A DNA stretch of 64,000 nt from JAOUEA01 sp963810945 (GTDB taxonomy: Bacteria; Actinomycetota; UBA4738; HRBIN12), in NCBI GenBank assembly GCA_963810945.1, contig CAWEPI010000013.1, positions 62,001-126,000 of the forward strand. The letters run 5' to 3'. Below, one piece after another: positions 53,739 through 63,292 of this stretch. A model generated the notes under the pieces. It did no database searches, was not told the DNA's origin, and was given only the letters and a program-made list of their open reading frames with translations. The position numbers and the translations under genes were made by a program. Each line of letters opens with the position of its first letter. Position 1 is the stretch's first letter.

Positions 53739-55208
53739 ATGGCCGACGTCGACGCCGCACGCCTCGAACTGGAAGCCGCGCTGGGCGTCGCCGAGGTGCT
53801 CTCCGACCCCCTCGCGCGCAAGCTCTACAGCCGTGACGCCTCCCTCGTGGAAGGTGGATGCGCGCTCGTGGCCTTCCCCCACACCACCGAGGACATCCAG
53901 ACCTGCGTCCGCGTGGCGGCGACGCACGGCCTCCCGGTCGTTCCCCGCGGATCGGGGACGGGGCTCGCCGGCGCCGCCACCCCCATCGGCGATGCCCTCG
54001 TCGTGGTCACCGCGAAGATGCAGCGGATCCTCGAGGTGCGGCCCGAGGACCGGCTCGCGTGGGTGGAGCCCGGCCTCTTCAACCTCGACCTCGCCACCGC
54101 GCTCGCGCCGAGCGGGTTCACCTACGCGCCCGACCCCTCGTCGCAGCAGACCTCGTCGATCGGGGGCAACGTGAACACGAACGCGGGCGGCCCGCACTGC
54201 CTCGCGTACGGCGTCACGTCGGCGCACATCCTCGGGCTCGACGTGGTCCTGCCCGACGGGACCCTGGAACGCTTCGGCAGCGAGGGCCCCGAGGCGGCCG
54301 GCTACGACCTGCGCGGTGTGGTGGTGGGCAGCGAGGGCACGCTGGGCGTCGTGGCCCGCGTGTGCGTGCGGCTCACCCCGCTCCCGGCGTCCGTGCGGAC
54401 GATGCTCCTCGACTTCACCTCGGTGGAGGACGCCGCGTCCACGGTCTCGGCCATCATCGCCGCCGGCGTCGTGCCCGCCGCGGTCGAGATGATGGACCAC
54501 GGCATCGTGGTGGCGGCGGAGAACTTCGCCCACGCGGGCTACCCCACCGACGCCGCGGCGATCCTGATCGTCGAGGTCGACGGCATCGCCGAGGCCGTGG
54601 AGGCGCAGACGCGCGCCGTGGAGGCGGCGGCCCATGCGCACGACGTCCGCACGATCCGCGTGGCCGCCGACGACGCCGAGCGCGCGCTGATCTGGAAGGG
54701 ACGCAAGTCCGCGTTCGGCGCGGTGGCGCAGATCGCGCCCCACTACCACCTGCACGACTGCGTGGTGCCGCGCACGAAGCTCCCCGAGATCCTCACCGGC
54801 GTGTACGCGATCGCCGAACGCTACGGGCTCATCGTCACCAACGTCTTCCACGCCGGCGACGGCAACCTCCATCCGCTCTTCTCGTTCGACCGCAGCGTGC
54901 CGGGCACGCTGGAGCGCGTCCTCGAGGCGAGCGACGAGCTCGTGCGCCTCTGCGTCGATGCGGGCGGCGCCCTGAGCGGCGAGCACGGCATCGGCATCGA
55001 GAAGCGTGACTTCATGTCCCTGGTGTTCTCGGCCGAGGACCTCGACGCGCAGGCGTGCCTGCGGGCGGCGTTCGACCCCGACGGCCGCATGAACCCCCAG
55101 AAGGTCCTCCCCGACGGCGCGCGCTGCGGCGACTACGCCGTTGCCGCCGCCGGCACGGACGACGCGGCCGCGGCGGCCGCCTCGCTCCCGGAGGGATCGT
55201 GGATCTGA
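53739..55208 (+). CDS. glcD: Glycolate oxidase subunit GlcD (FAD-linked)
   Basis: 489 residues, VAO-type flavoprotein. FPHTTEDIQTCVRVA, PRGSGTGLAGAATP and SSIGGNVNTNAGGPHCLAYG bind FAD; the C-terminal substrate domain has VFHAGDGNLHPLF and SGEHGIGIEKRDFM. Oxidises glycolate or D-lactate to the 2-oxo acid with GlcE and GlcF. Overlaps the GTG of glcE by 10 bases. glcF lies 5 kb further on, after four unrelated genes. Confidence 0.94.
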   Translation: MADVDAARLELEAALGVAEVLSDPLARKLYSRDASLVEGGCALVAFPHTTEDIQTCVRVAATHGLPVVPRGSGTGLAGAATPIGDALVVVTAKMQRILEVRPEDRLAWVEPGLFNLDLATALAPSGFTYAPDPSSQQTSSIGGNVNTNAGGPHCLAYGVTSAHILGLDVVLPDGTLERFGSEGPEAAGYDLRGVVVGSEGTLGVVARVCVRLTPLPASVRTMLLDFTSVEDAASTVSAIIAAGVVPAAVEMMDHGIVVAAENFAHAGYPTDAAAILIVEVDGIAEAVEAQTRAVEAAAHAHDVRTIRVAADDAERALIWKGRKSAFGAVAQIAPHYHLHDCVVPRTKLPEILTGVYAIAERYGLIVTNVFHAGDGNLHPLFSFDRSVPGTLERVLEASDELVRLCVDAGGALSGEHGIGIEKRDFMSLVFSAEDLDAQACLRAAFDPDGRMNPQKVLPDGARCGDYAVAAAGTDDAAAAAASLPEGSWI

Positions 55209-56234
55209 TCCACCCCCACACCAAGGCCGACGTGGCCGACGCGCTGCGCGCCGCGAGCGCCGACCATCAACGCATCCTTCCGGTGGGCGGACGCCACCAC
55301 ATGGACCGGGGCAACCCCTGCGAGTTCGACGCCGAGCTCTGGACGACGTACCTCGACGACGTGGTGGCCTACGAGCCCGCCGAGATGCTCGTGGTCGTCG
55401 AGGCGGGGATGCGCTGCGGCGCCCTCGCGGAGCTCCTCGCCGCGAACGGTCAGGAGTGGCCCGTCGACGCCCCGCCGGAGGCCACGGTGGGCGGCGTGAT
55501 CGCGGCCGGCGTCTCGTCGCCCAGGCGGCTCCGGGTGGGCCACGTCCGCGACACCGTCACCGAGATGGAGCTCGTCACCGGCGACGGCCGCCTGATCAAG
55601 AGCGGCGCGCGCACGGTGAAGAACGTGACCGGCTACGACGTCCACCGGCTGGCCACCGGCTCGCTGGGGACGCTCGGCGTGATCGTGCAGGTGGCGCTGA
55701 AGATCCGCCCCCTGCCGGAGGCCTCGGCGTCCCTCGCCTCGGTGGAGGGCGGGTTCGGCGCGGCGCGCGCGATCGCCGACGCGGTGCCCGGTGCCGCGTC
55801 GATCCTCGCGCGGCCGAAGGAGCGTGACGGTGCGGCTCGAGGGGTGGGCCGACGAGGTGGCGGCGATGGAGACCGCGGCGCGCGCGGCCGTGCCGATGCA
55901 GGAGGGCGCCGTCGCCCTCGATGGGGTGGACGACGGGACCACGATCCTGGAGGCGTCGGTCCCCCCCTCGCGGCTCGATGCGCTCGTCGAGGGGCGGTCG
56001 GGATGGAGCGCGCTGGTCGGGGTGGGCATCGCGTGGATGGCCGCGCACACCCCCGAGGAGATCGACGCGATCCGGGAACGGGCGGCCGAGCTCGGGGGGA
56101 TCGCCCCCGCGGTCCGCGGCCCGGGCGGGCTCGGCGACGCGACGGTCCCGGGCCTCGAGATCCACCGCCGGCTGAAGGCCGCGTTCGATCCCGCGGGGGT
56201 GCTCGCGCCAGGACGCTTCTGGGGCGGCATCTGA
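55199..56234 (+). CDS. glcE: Glycolate oxidase subunit GlcE (one frameshift)
   Basis: Second FAD-binding subunit. LPVGGRHHMDRG, VDAPPEATVGGVIAAGVSSPRRLRVG-type loop, MELVTGDGRLIKSGARTVKNV and TGYDVHRLATGSLGTLGVIV are the GlcE pattern; the end reads HRRLKAAFDPAGVLAPGRFW in another frame. One extra base near 55815 separates the halves; corrected length 344 residues. GTG start behind GGAGG inside the glcD end. Confidence 0.92.
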
Positions 56235-56266
56235 GCCGGCGCATGCTCGTGCGCCATACTGCGGGC

Positions 56267-57298
56267 ATGCGGAGAGCCGTGAGCGTCGCCCTCGCCGTGG
56301 CCGTCGCCCTCGGGTGGGCGGCCACGGCGGCGACCGCGTTGGGGCCGCCCGTGGTGGCCTACGACACGAACGCGGGCGCGGTCCGCACCGCGGCCCTCGA
56401 CGGGACCGTCGCCTCCTCGGTGGCGAACCGCTCGCCGTACCTGTCGCTCAGCGGCGGGGTGCTCGCGAGCGCCCGGCCCACCGCGAGCGGGGGCAGCAAG
56501 GTGATCGGCACGGACGCGGTGACCGGAGCCGCCCTGTTCACGATCAACGACGCGTTCTTCCCCTTGATCGCCGGCCACGGTTCGCGCGTCGTGTTCCTGC
56601 CCGACGGCAACGCGAGCGGCCCCGGCGATCGCGATCCCACCCTCAACTCCGTCTGGTACCGCGACGTCGCGAGCGCCAAGGAGCACCGCCTCGTGCGGTT
56701 CACGGACAGCGACCGGATCCCGCTGAACCTCGCGGCCTCGCCGAACGGGCGCCTCGTCGCCGTCACGCAGGGCAACGACCAGGATCTCTTCCAGTGGGAC
56801 ATCTGGACCGCGCGCACCGACATCCACCGCGTGCGCCGCCTGACGACCGACGGCATGTCGATCTACCCCTCGTTCAGCCCGGCGGGCACCAAGATCGCGT
56901 TCACGAAGAAGGACGGGACGAAGGCCTGCAGCGGCTCGATCTGGATCATGGACACCGACGGCACCCACGTGCACCGGGTCGTCGCGGCGCGCTGTGCCCG
57001 GGTCCTCCTGCGCCCGGTCTGGCTCGACGCCCACACGCTGGTGGCCTGGAGCTGGGGGACGCACGGGGTCAAGGGCCTCGTGAAGATCGCCCTGCCGTCG
57101 GGGGCCGTCACGCCGCTGGTGCCCGGCAAGGTCTTCGATTACTCCGTCTCCCGTGCGCTCGGCACGATGGCGGTCCGGTTCCTCGACGGATCGATCTCCC
57201 TCTACGACATCTCGTCGGGGACGCTCACGGCGATGCCGGGGGCGGAGCCGAAGGGCGCGCGGGTCTTCCTCTCGGGCGCGCTCGAGCTCGCCTACTGA
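56267..57298 (+). CDS. Secreted beta-propeller (PD40/TolB-like) protein
   Basis: 343 residues. A cleavable signal peptide (VALAVAVALGWAATAATA) is followed by propeller blades: LNLAASPNGRLVAVTQGND, YPSFSPAGTKIAFTKKDGT and SIWIMDTDGTHVHRV are WD40-like PD40 repeats. No catalytic residues recognised; likely an extracellular binding or scaffold protein. Its stop overlaps the converging aminotransferase end by 7 bases. Confidence 0.82.
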   Translation: MRRAVSVALAVAVALGWAATAATALGPPVVAYDTNAGAVRTAALDGTVASSVANRSPYLSLSGGVLASARPTASGGSKVIGTDAVTGAALFTINDAFFPLIAGHGSRVVFLPDGNASGPGDRDPTLNSVWYRDVASAKEHRLVRFTDSDRIPLNLAASPNGRLVAVTQGNDQDLFQWDIWTARTDIHRVRRLTTDGMSIYPSFSPAGTKIAFTKKDGTKACSGSIWIMDTDGTHVHRVVAARCARVLLRPVWLDAHTLVAWSWGTHGVKGLVKIALPSGAVTPLVPGKVFDYSVSRALGTMAVRFLDGSISLYDISSGTLTAMPGAEPKGARVFLSGALELAY

Positions 57299-58461
57299 AC
57301 CAGCGTCCGCAGACGCTCCCCCGCCGCCTCGAGCGTCTCGATCTGCTTGCAGAACGCGAACCGCAGCAGGTGGGAACCGTCGGCGGGCCGCGAGAAGAAG
57401 GACGAGCCCGGCACCGTCGCCACGCCCACCTCCTCCACGAGGTGCTCGGCGGTGGCGACGTCGTCGCCGAGCCCGAGGTGCGATGCGTCGGCCATCACGT
57501 AGTACGCGCCCGCGGGCGGCGATGCCTCGAAGCCGGTGTCGGCGAGGATGCGCATCATCACGTCGCGCCGCTCGGCGTAGCCCGCTGCTGTCTCTTCGTA
57601 GTACGCCGGCGGCAGCGCCAGTGCGGTGATCCCCGCCAGCTGCAGCGGCGCCGCGGCGGCCACCGTGAGGAAGTCGTGCACGGGGCGGATGCCCGCCATC
57701 AGCGCGCTCGGCGCGACCGCCCAGCCCACGCGCCAACCCGTCACGGCGTACGTCTTGGAGAGCGCGCTGATCGTGACGGTGCGCTCGGCCATCCCCTCCA
57801 GCGAGGCGATGGGCACGTGCTCGGCGCCGTCGTAGAGGATGTGCTCGTAGATCTCGTCGGTGACGGCGAACGCGTCGTAGCGCATGCAGAGGTCCGCGAT
57901 CGCGCGGAGCTCCTCGCGGGAGAAGACCTTGCCTGTGGGGTTGTTGGGCGTGTTGATCACGATGGCGCGCGTGCGGTCGTTGAACGCGGCGCGCAACTCG
58001 GCCTCGTCGAAGGTCCAGTCGGGCGGACGGAGCGACACCACCCGCGGCGCGGCGCCCGCGAGGATCGCGTCCGGCCCGTAGTTCTCGTAGAACGGCTCGA
58101 AGAGGACGACCTCGTCGCCCGCGTCGAGGAGCCCCAGCAGCGTGGCGATCATCGCCTCGGTGGAGCCGCAGGTGACGCAGATCTCGGTCTCCGGATCCAC
58201 GGCCATCCCGTAGTCGCGCGCGTACTTGGCCGCGATCGCCTCGCGGAAGCCCGGGTCGCCCCACGTCACCGGGTACTGGTTGTGATCGTCGGCGATGGCC
58301 TGGGCGGCCGCGACCTTGATCGCCTCCGGCGCCGGGAAGTCGGGGTACCCCTGCCCCAGGTTGATCGCGCCGTGGACGGCCGCGAGCCTCGTCATCTCGC
58401 GGATCACCGACTCGGTGAACGACGAGGCCTTGATCGAGGCGCGCAGTCTGGAGACGCTCAT
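57292..58461 (-). CDS. Class I/II PLP aminotransferase, kynurenine/methionine aminotransferase-like
   Basis: 389 residues. INLGQGYPDFPAPEAIKVAA, NQYPVTWGDPGFREAIAAKY, INTPNNPTGKVFSREEL, VTDEIYEHILYDG and the PLP-lysine segment SALSKTYAVTGWRVGW are subgroup I fold-type I features; the N-terminal wording matches KAT/YbdL-like enzymes. Transaminates an aromatic or sulfur amino acid. A tryptophan 2,3-dioxygenase gene lies 1 kb away, which makes kynurenine a possible substrate. Confidence 0.9.
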   Translation of the reverse strand: MSVSRLRASIKASSFTESVIREMTRLAAVHGAINLGQGYPDFPAPEAIKVAAAQAIADDHNQYPVTWGDPGFREAIAAKYARDYGMAVDPETEICVTCGSTEAMIATLLGLLDAGDEVVLFEPFYENYGPDAILAGAAPRVVSLRPPDWTFDEAELRAAFNDRTRAIVINTPNNPTGKVFSREELRAIADLCMRYDAFAVTDEIYEHILYDGAEHVPIASLEGMAERTVTISALSKTYAVTGWRVGWAVAPSALMAGIRPVHDFLTVAAAAPLQLAGITALALPPAYYEETAAGYAERRDVMMRILADTGFEASPPAGAYYVMADASHLGLGDDVATAEHLVEEVGVATVPGSSFFSRPADGSHLLRFAFCKQIETLEAAGERLRTLVQ

Positions 58462-58526
58462 GGCAGGTGGCGCGATGATAGCGCCGCCGATCGGTCGGCC
58501 CGCGCCCGTCGCGCTACGGTGGAGGG

Positions 58527-59510
58527 GTGACCCACGCACGGGGACTTCCCTCGCTGGTCGTGGCGCTCGCGCTCCTGGGCGCCGCGTGCTCTTCCGGGAC
58601 TCCGGCGGCCGCCTCCACGGCACCGCCACCGTCGGCATCCGGGCACGCCACCCCGACCCCGATCCCCATGTCCTCCCAACCCTCGAAGATCGTGCTGATC
58701 GTGATGGAGAACCACGGCTACGACGAGATCGTCGGCAACCGGGACGCCCGGTTCATCAACGACACGATCGTCCCGGCATCGCTGAGCCTCACGGACATGC
58801 ACGCCGACGCCCACCCGTCGCTGCCCAACTACGTCTGGATGGCCGCCGGCGACGCGTGCGGCGCCACCTCCGACAGCGACTGGGGCCGGACGTGCCGCAG
58901 CGTGTACGACCAGATGCTGGGCGCAGGGGTGCCCTGGACCGTCTACGCCGAGGGCTACCCGGGAGGCCCCACGGCGTGCAGCCTCGTCGACTACTCCGAT
59001 GCGAGCACGCTCGACTACGCGCGCAAGCACGACCCGCCGCTGCTCTTCGCCTCGACGTCGGCCGGAGCCGCCTGCAACGAGCACGTGCGGAACGTGCCGG
59101 GGGACGTCGTCGCGGACGGCGCCCCACCCACGGCCGGCTTCGCGGGCCTCACGTTGCCGGCGTTCACCGTGGTGATCCCCAACCAGTGTCACGACATGCA
59201 CGACGAAGCCTCGGAATGCGGCGCGGCAGGTGGAGGGGTCGCGGGCGGCGATCGCTGGCTCGAGCTCAACTGGCCCGATCTCCTCGCCGACGCCGGACCG
59301 CACGGCGTCGTGATCCTCACCTGGGACGAGTCCGAGAGCGGCGACGCGCCCATCCCGACCTTCATCGCGGGCCAGGCGATCACGGGTGGGACGACGGACG
59401 CGAACCGCTACGACCACGCGTCGACGCTGCGCGCGATCGAGGACGCGTTCGGGCTGCCGTGCCTCGCCGGAGCCTGCGACGCGCGCCCCCTGCCGATCGC
59501 GGGGCGCTAG
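58527..59510 (+). CDS. Secreted phosphoesterase/acid phosphatase (alkaline-phosphatase-like superfamily), lipoprotein
   Basis: 327 residues. Lipobox ALLGAACSSG near residue 21 and a Thr/Pro/Ser linker place it on the outer face of the membrane. VLIVMENHGYDEIVGN is the phospholipase C/AcpA-type metal-site start; HADAHPSLPNYVWMAAGD, PNQCHDMHDEASECG and VILTWDESESGD supply the remaining ligands. Likely cleaves phosphate esters for phosphate supply. GTG start after GGTGGAGGG. Confidence 0.88.
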   Translation: MTHARGLPSLVVALALLGAACSSGTPAAASTAPPPSASGHATPTPIPMSSQPSKIVLIVMENHGYDEIVGNRDARFINDTIVPASLSLTDMHADAHPSLPNYVWMAAGDACGATSDSDWGRTCRSVYDQMLGAGVPWTVYAEGYPGGPTACSLVDYSDASTLDYARKHDPPLLFASTSAGAACNEHVRNVPGDVVADGAPPTAGFAGLTLPAFTVVIPNQCHDMHDEASECGAAGGGVAGGDRWLELNWPDLLADAGPHGVVILTWDESESGDAPIPTFIAGQAITGGTTDANRYDHASTLRAIEDAFGLPCLAGACDARPLPIAGR

Positions 59511-60313
59511 AGCCGGCTCCGCAACCCCCAGAGCTCCGGGAAGAACCGCTTGTCGAGGGTGGAGCGTAGGTACCCCACCCCGCTGCTCCCGCCGGTCCCA
59601 CGCTTCGCGCCGATCTCGCGCTCCACCATCAAGACGTGGAGGTAGCGCCATCGGGCCACCGCCTCGTCGTGGTCGAGCAGCCCCTCGCTCACGACGAAGA
59701 GATCGGGCCGATCGCGCGCCATCGTGACGAGCGAGGTCGACCGGGCGTCCTCGTCGTCGGCGGGCATCGGGAGGCCGGCGCCCTCCAGCAGGGCGCAGAA
59801 CCCGTCCCAGAGGGTCGGCTCGTCGAGCCGGCGCTGCATCCGCGCGCGCTCGTCCGGCGAGGCAGCGAGGTCGTCGAGGAACCGCGCGTCCTTCAGGCCG
59901 CTCAGGAACTCCAGCTCGCGGAACTGCGCGGACTGGAACCCGCTCGCGGGCGTGAGCAGCGCCCGGAACTCCAGGAAGTCCTGCGGGCTCATCGTCTGGA
60001 GCACCTCGATGTGCTCGATCAGGACCCGCTCGATCGCGTGCACGCGCACGAGGTAGTGACGGCTGCGCTCCGTGTCGCCCGCGAGCATCAGGTCGCGCAC
60101 CGACCCGAGCTCGAACAGCACCTGCTTGAACCAGAGCTCGTAGGCCTGGTGCACGACGATGAAGAGCAGCTCGTCGTGCACCGGCGGATCCGAACGGAGC
60201 TGCTGGAGGTCGAGGAGCTCGGGGATCTTGAGGTAGGTGCCGTAGGTGACGCCGCTCTCCGTGACGTCCGCGAGCGCGCCGAACCGCCGCTCGCGCCCGC
60301 CCTCGTCCACCAT
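59507..60313 (-). CDS. kynA: Tryptophan 2,3-dioxygenase
   Basis: 268 residues, helical haem enzyme opening tryptophan to N-formylkynurenine. TYGTYLKIPELLDLQQLRS, FIVVHQAYELWFKQVLFEL (substrate/haem-site His), SGFQSAQFRELEFLSG (Arg/Glu of the active site), and EAVARWRYLHVLMVERE with the proximal His, then GTGGSSGVGYLRSTLDKRFF. No kynurenine formamidase or kynureninase gene is visible in the window. Stops overlap with the phosphoesterase. Confidence 0.95.
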   Translation of the reverse strand: MVDEGGRERRFGALADVTESGVTYGTYLKIPELLDLQQLRSDPPVHDELLFIVVHQAYELWFKQVLFELGSVRDLMLAGDTERSRHYLVRVHAIERVLIEHIEVLQTMSPQDFLEFRALLTPASGFQSAQFRELEFLSGLKDARFLDDLAASPDERARMQRRLDEPTLWDGFCALLEGAGLPMPADDEDARSTSLVTMARDRPDLFVVSEGLLDHDEAVARWRYLHVLMVEREIGAKRGTGGSSGVGYLRSTLDKRFFPELWGLRSRL

Positions 60314-60416
60314 GGGCCGCACCGTAGGTCCGGCGGCCGGTTCGGTCAACCGGGCCCGGGGCCCGTGGCGCCGCCCCTTCGCGGACAGCCCCGCGGCCGC
60401 GTGTGAGGATGGTGAG

Positions 60417-61721
60417 ATGGACCCCGAAGGACCCGCGACGGACGCCGCCCGGACGCCGCTCGGAACGGATCTCCCCGTCGGCACCCGGTTCATCGGGGCG
60501 CCGATGGGAGCGCCGCGCTGGGTCGGCGCCGATCACCCCGCGGCCGTCGACCTCGACGCGTGCGTCGCGTGCGGGCTCTGCCTCCCCCACTGCCCCACCT
60601 ACCGGCTGACGGGCGAGGAGTCGGCGTCCCCGCGCGGACGGATCGCCGCGATGCGCGCGGTGGCGGACGGCGCCGCGTCGGTCGACGACCGGTTCCGCGA
60701 GTTCACCGACCTGTGCCTGGTCTGCCGCGCGTGCGAGGACGTCTGCCCGTCGCACGTGCCCTTCGGGCGGATGATGGAGCACGCGCGCACCGAGACCGAG
60801 GCCCTCCGCCCCTGGAGCCACCGCCAGGCGCGCCGCCTGGGTCTCGACGTGATGCTCTCCCGCAAGAAGCTGCTCTGGGCGGCGGCCCTCGTCCAACCGC
60901 TCGTGACCCCGTTCCTGCCGAGGCGCGTCCGCGCCATCACGCCGCGCCCGAGCGAGCGCTTCCGGCGGATGCCCGCGGTGACCGAGCCGCCGGAGGGCGT
61001 GGAGCGCCGCGGCTCGGTGGCGCTGCTGACGGGCTGCGTGCAGGATCGGTGGTTCCGCGACGTGAACCGCGCGAGCGTGCGCGTGCTGGCCCGCAACGGC
61101 TGGACCGTCACGATCCCCCGCGCGCAGCAGTGCTGCGGGGCCCTGCCCGCCCACAACGGCAGGCTGGGGACCGCGCGCCGCCTGGCGCGCCGCAACGCGC
61201 GGGCGTTCGCCGGCGCCGACCGGGTGATCGTGAACGCCGCGGGTTGCGGGGCGCACATGCAGAGCTACGGCGAGCTCGTCGCCGGCACCGACCTCCCCGT
61301 CGAGGACCTGATGGTGTTCCTGGATCGCGAGGGGCTCGCCGAGGACCCGCCCGCGCTCGCGCCCACGCGCGTGGCCTACCACGACGCATGTCACGCGCTG
61401 CGCGCGCAGCACGTCCACGACCAGCCGCGCCGCGTGCTCCGCCGCATCGGCGGCGTCGAGGTCGTCGAGATCCCCGACGGCGACCGGTGTTGCGGCGCCG
61501 CCGGCCTCTACAACGTCACGGAGCCCGAGATGGCCGGCCGCCTGATGCAGGCCAAGGCCGACGCCGTGCGGGCGACCGGCGCGACGATGATCGCCAGCGC
61601 CAACCCGGGGTGCTCGATGCAGATCGCGGCCGGCCTCCGGGCGATGGGGGAACCGGGTGAGGTCGTGCACCCCGTGCAGCTGCTCGATCGGGCCTACGAG
61701 GGGGAGCCCCGCGCGACCTGA
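60417..61721 (+). CDS. glcF: Glycolate oxidase iron-sulfur subunit GlcF
   Basis: 434 residues. Two [4Fe-4S] ferredoxin motifs, CVACGLCLPHCPTY and CLVCRACEDVCPSH, precede two CCG domains (LLTGCVQDRWF ... AQQCCGALPAH; YHDACHALRAQ ... DRCCGAAGLY) that bind a further cluster. Passes electrons from GlcD/E to the membrane. The ATG (MDPEGPATDAART) follows GGTGAG. Divergent from kynA. Confidence 0.94.
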   Translation: MDPEGPATDAARTPLGTDLPVGTRFIGAPMGAPRWVGADHPAAVDLDACVACGLCLPHCPTYRLTGEESASPRGRIAAMRAVADGAASVDDRFREFTDLCLVCRACEDVCPSHVPFGRMMEHARTETEALRPWSHRQARRLGLDVMLSRKKLLWAAALVQPLVTPFLPRRVRAITPRPSERFRRMPAVTEPPEGVERRGSVALLTGCVQDRWFRDVNRASVRVLARNGWTVTIPRAQQCCGALPAHNGRLGTARRLARRNARAFAGADRVIVNAAGCGAHMQSYGELVAGTDLPVEDLMVFLDREGLAEDPPALAPTRVAYHDACHALRAQHVHDQPRRVLRRIGGVEVVEIPDGDRCCGAAGLYNVTEPEMAGRLMQAKADAVRATGATMIASANPGCSMQIAAGLRAMGEPGEVVHPVQLLDRAYEGEPRAT

Positions 61722-61724
61722 GCC

Positions 61725-63153
61725 TCAGCGGTTGCGGGCGTGGTAGATGCGCGCCATCCGCAGGACGCCCGCGGGCATCGCCTGGACGCCGAAGCCGCCG
61801 GAGGCCAGCGCCGCCATCAGGCCGCCCGTCGATCCGGGGTCGGTGAGCGACGCGTCCATCGCCTGGCGCGCCTGCAGCGACGAGACCAGCTGGGTGAGAC
61901 CCGACGCGCCGGCCGCCGGCGCGAGCGTGCGCCCGACCCCGAGGTGATGCTTGTTGTACGGCAGCGGCACGGACTCGTTGTCCGGACCGGGCAGGACGAG
62001 CACGGCGCTCGTGACGGGCCGCTCCCCCGAGTAGTCGGAGGGGTGCGAGACGACGCCGCGCCCCGCCACCCACATCGTGGCGCCGCCGCCGCCGTCGAGG
62101 TTGAGCGCGTAGGTGGCGCCCAGCTGCACCATGTAGCGCGCGAAGCCGATCAGCGTCATCCCCGCGGACTGGCGGCTCCGCCCGTCCACCACGACGAGGA
62201 GCACCTTGCCGTCGGCCGTGATGCCGATGCCGGTACGCGGGTTGCGCGAGCAGAAGTACGAGCTGCAGTTGGCCGGCGCCACCGCGACGCCGTTGTCGAC
62301 GAGCAGCGGCATGCCGCCCACCGTGTCCATCACGCCGGCCCATCCGAACGACCACGTGAGCCGGACGATCTGGCCCTTCAGCGCGTGCTTGATCGCGGCC
62401 GCGCCCGCACCCGTGAGCCCCGCGGAGAGCACCACGGTGCCGGGCTTCACCGTCATCCGCTTGGTCGCGCAGCGGAGCCGGTCCACGGCGTAGTCGCGGT
62501 AGACCCCGACGTTGCCGGCGCCCCAATGGAGCTTGCCCGCGATCTTCAGCCGCATCGAGCACGCGTGCGTGGGCGGCCGCTCCGCCCTCCCCCCGTACCC
62601 GGTGAAGGCCGCCATCTCACCCTTCGACGGGTTGGCCGGTGTTGAAGCCGATCAGCGGGAACTTCGTCTGGGTCGTCAGGTTCGCTCCCGTCACGGTGGA
62701 CTTCTGGTCCGCCAGGTACTCCTTCGTCTCGTCCTGGGAGATGGCGAAGCTGGCGCCGCCCTGCAGGCCGAGCTGGCGGAGCGTGCCGTCCTCCTGGAAG
62801 GGATGCAGCGGACGACCGGGGTCGATCGTGAAGTCGCCGTTGATCGCGGCCAGGGCGCCGTGCGCCGCTCCGATCGCGCTCGTCCGCGCGTAGGCGCCCA
62901 TCGCCTTGCCGGCGGTGGCGACGTCGATCGAGACCGCCTGCGTCGGGTCGACCGTGAGCACGTAGACGCGGCTGGGACCCGTGGGATCGACGGCCTCCGT
63001 CAAGGTGAGTCCGGGCGCGAGTGTCGTGATCGTGGGCGGAGCTGCCGGAGCGGTGGGCGAGGCCTGCACGGAGGCCGGCGCCCAGACGGCGGCCGCGACC
63101 ACCAGGCCTGCGAGGGAGAGCCAGAGGGGCGCGATCCGACGGGTGCCTCGCAT
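61725..63153 (-). CDS. Secreted phosphodiester glycosidase (NAGPA domain), one frameshift
   Basis: Corrected length 475 residues. A signal peptide (LWLSLAGLVVAAAVWAPASVQA) leads to the domain's N-terminal part (TLAPGLTLTEAVDP, AHGALAAINGDFTID); the remainder (GKVLLVVVDGRSRQSAGMTL, GFARYMVQLGATYALNLDGGG, GATMWVAG) is the conserved NAGPA core. An extra G in a GGG run near 62620 creates a TGA and splits the gene; removing it joins GQPVEGE and MAAFTGYGG and restores a whole number of codons. Bacterial members (YngK/Dip-like) trim GlcNAc-phosphodiesters of cell-wall polymers; the target here is unknown. Confidence 0.85.
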
Positions 63154-63292
63154 TGACTAGTCATCGGTCGCACGACGATCGAACTTGAAACCGTCGTGAT
63201 GCCTGCGGTGCAGTTGATCTGGTGACTGCCTTGACCTCCTGGACGCGCGCGCCTACCGTCGAGCGGCCCACCCCCATACGGAGGACCCCAGG

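Noticed and set aside
55055..57298. A 747-codon frame that would fuse GlcE to the secreted propeller protein
   Set aside because: The joining part is out-of-frame glcE caused by the indel near 55815; the propeller has its own signal peptide and ATG.
61725..63153. Two separate secreted genes with an ATG 2 bases before the upstream stop
   Set aside because: Neither half alone makes a complete NAGPA domain, and deleting one G from a GGG run joins them seamlessly in frame.
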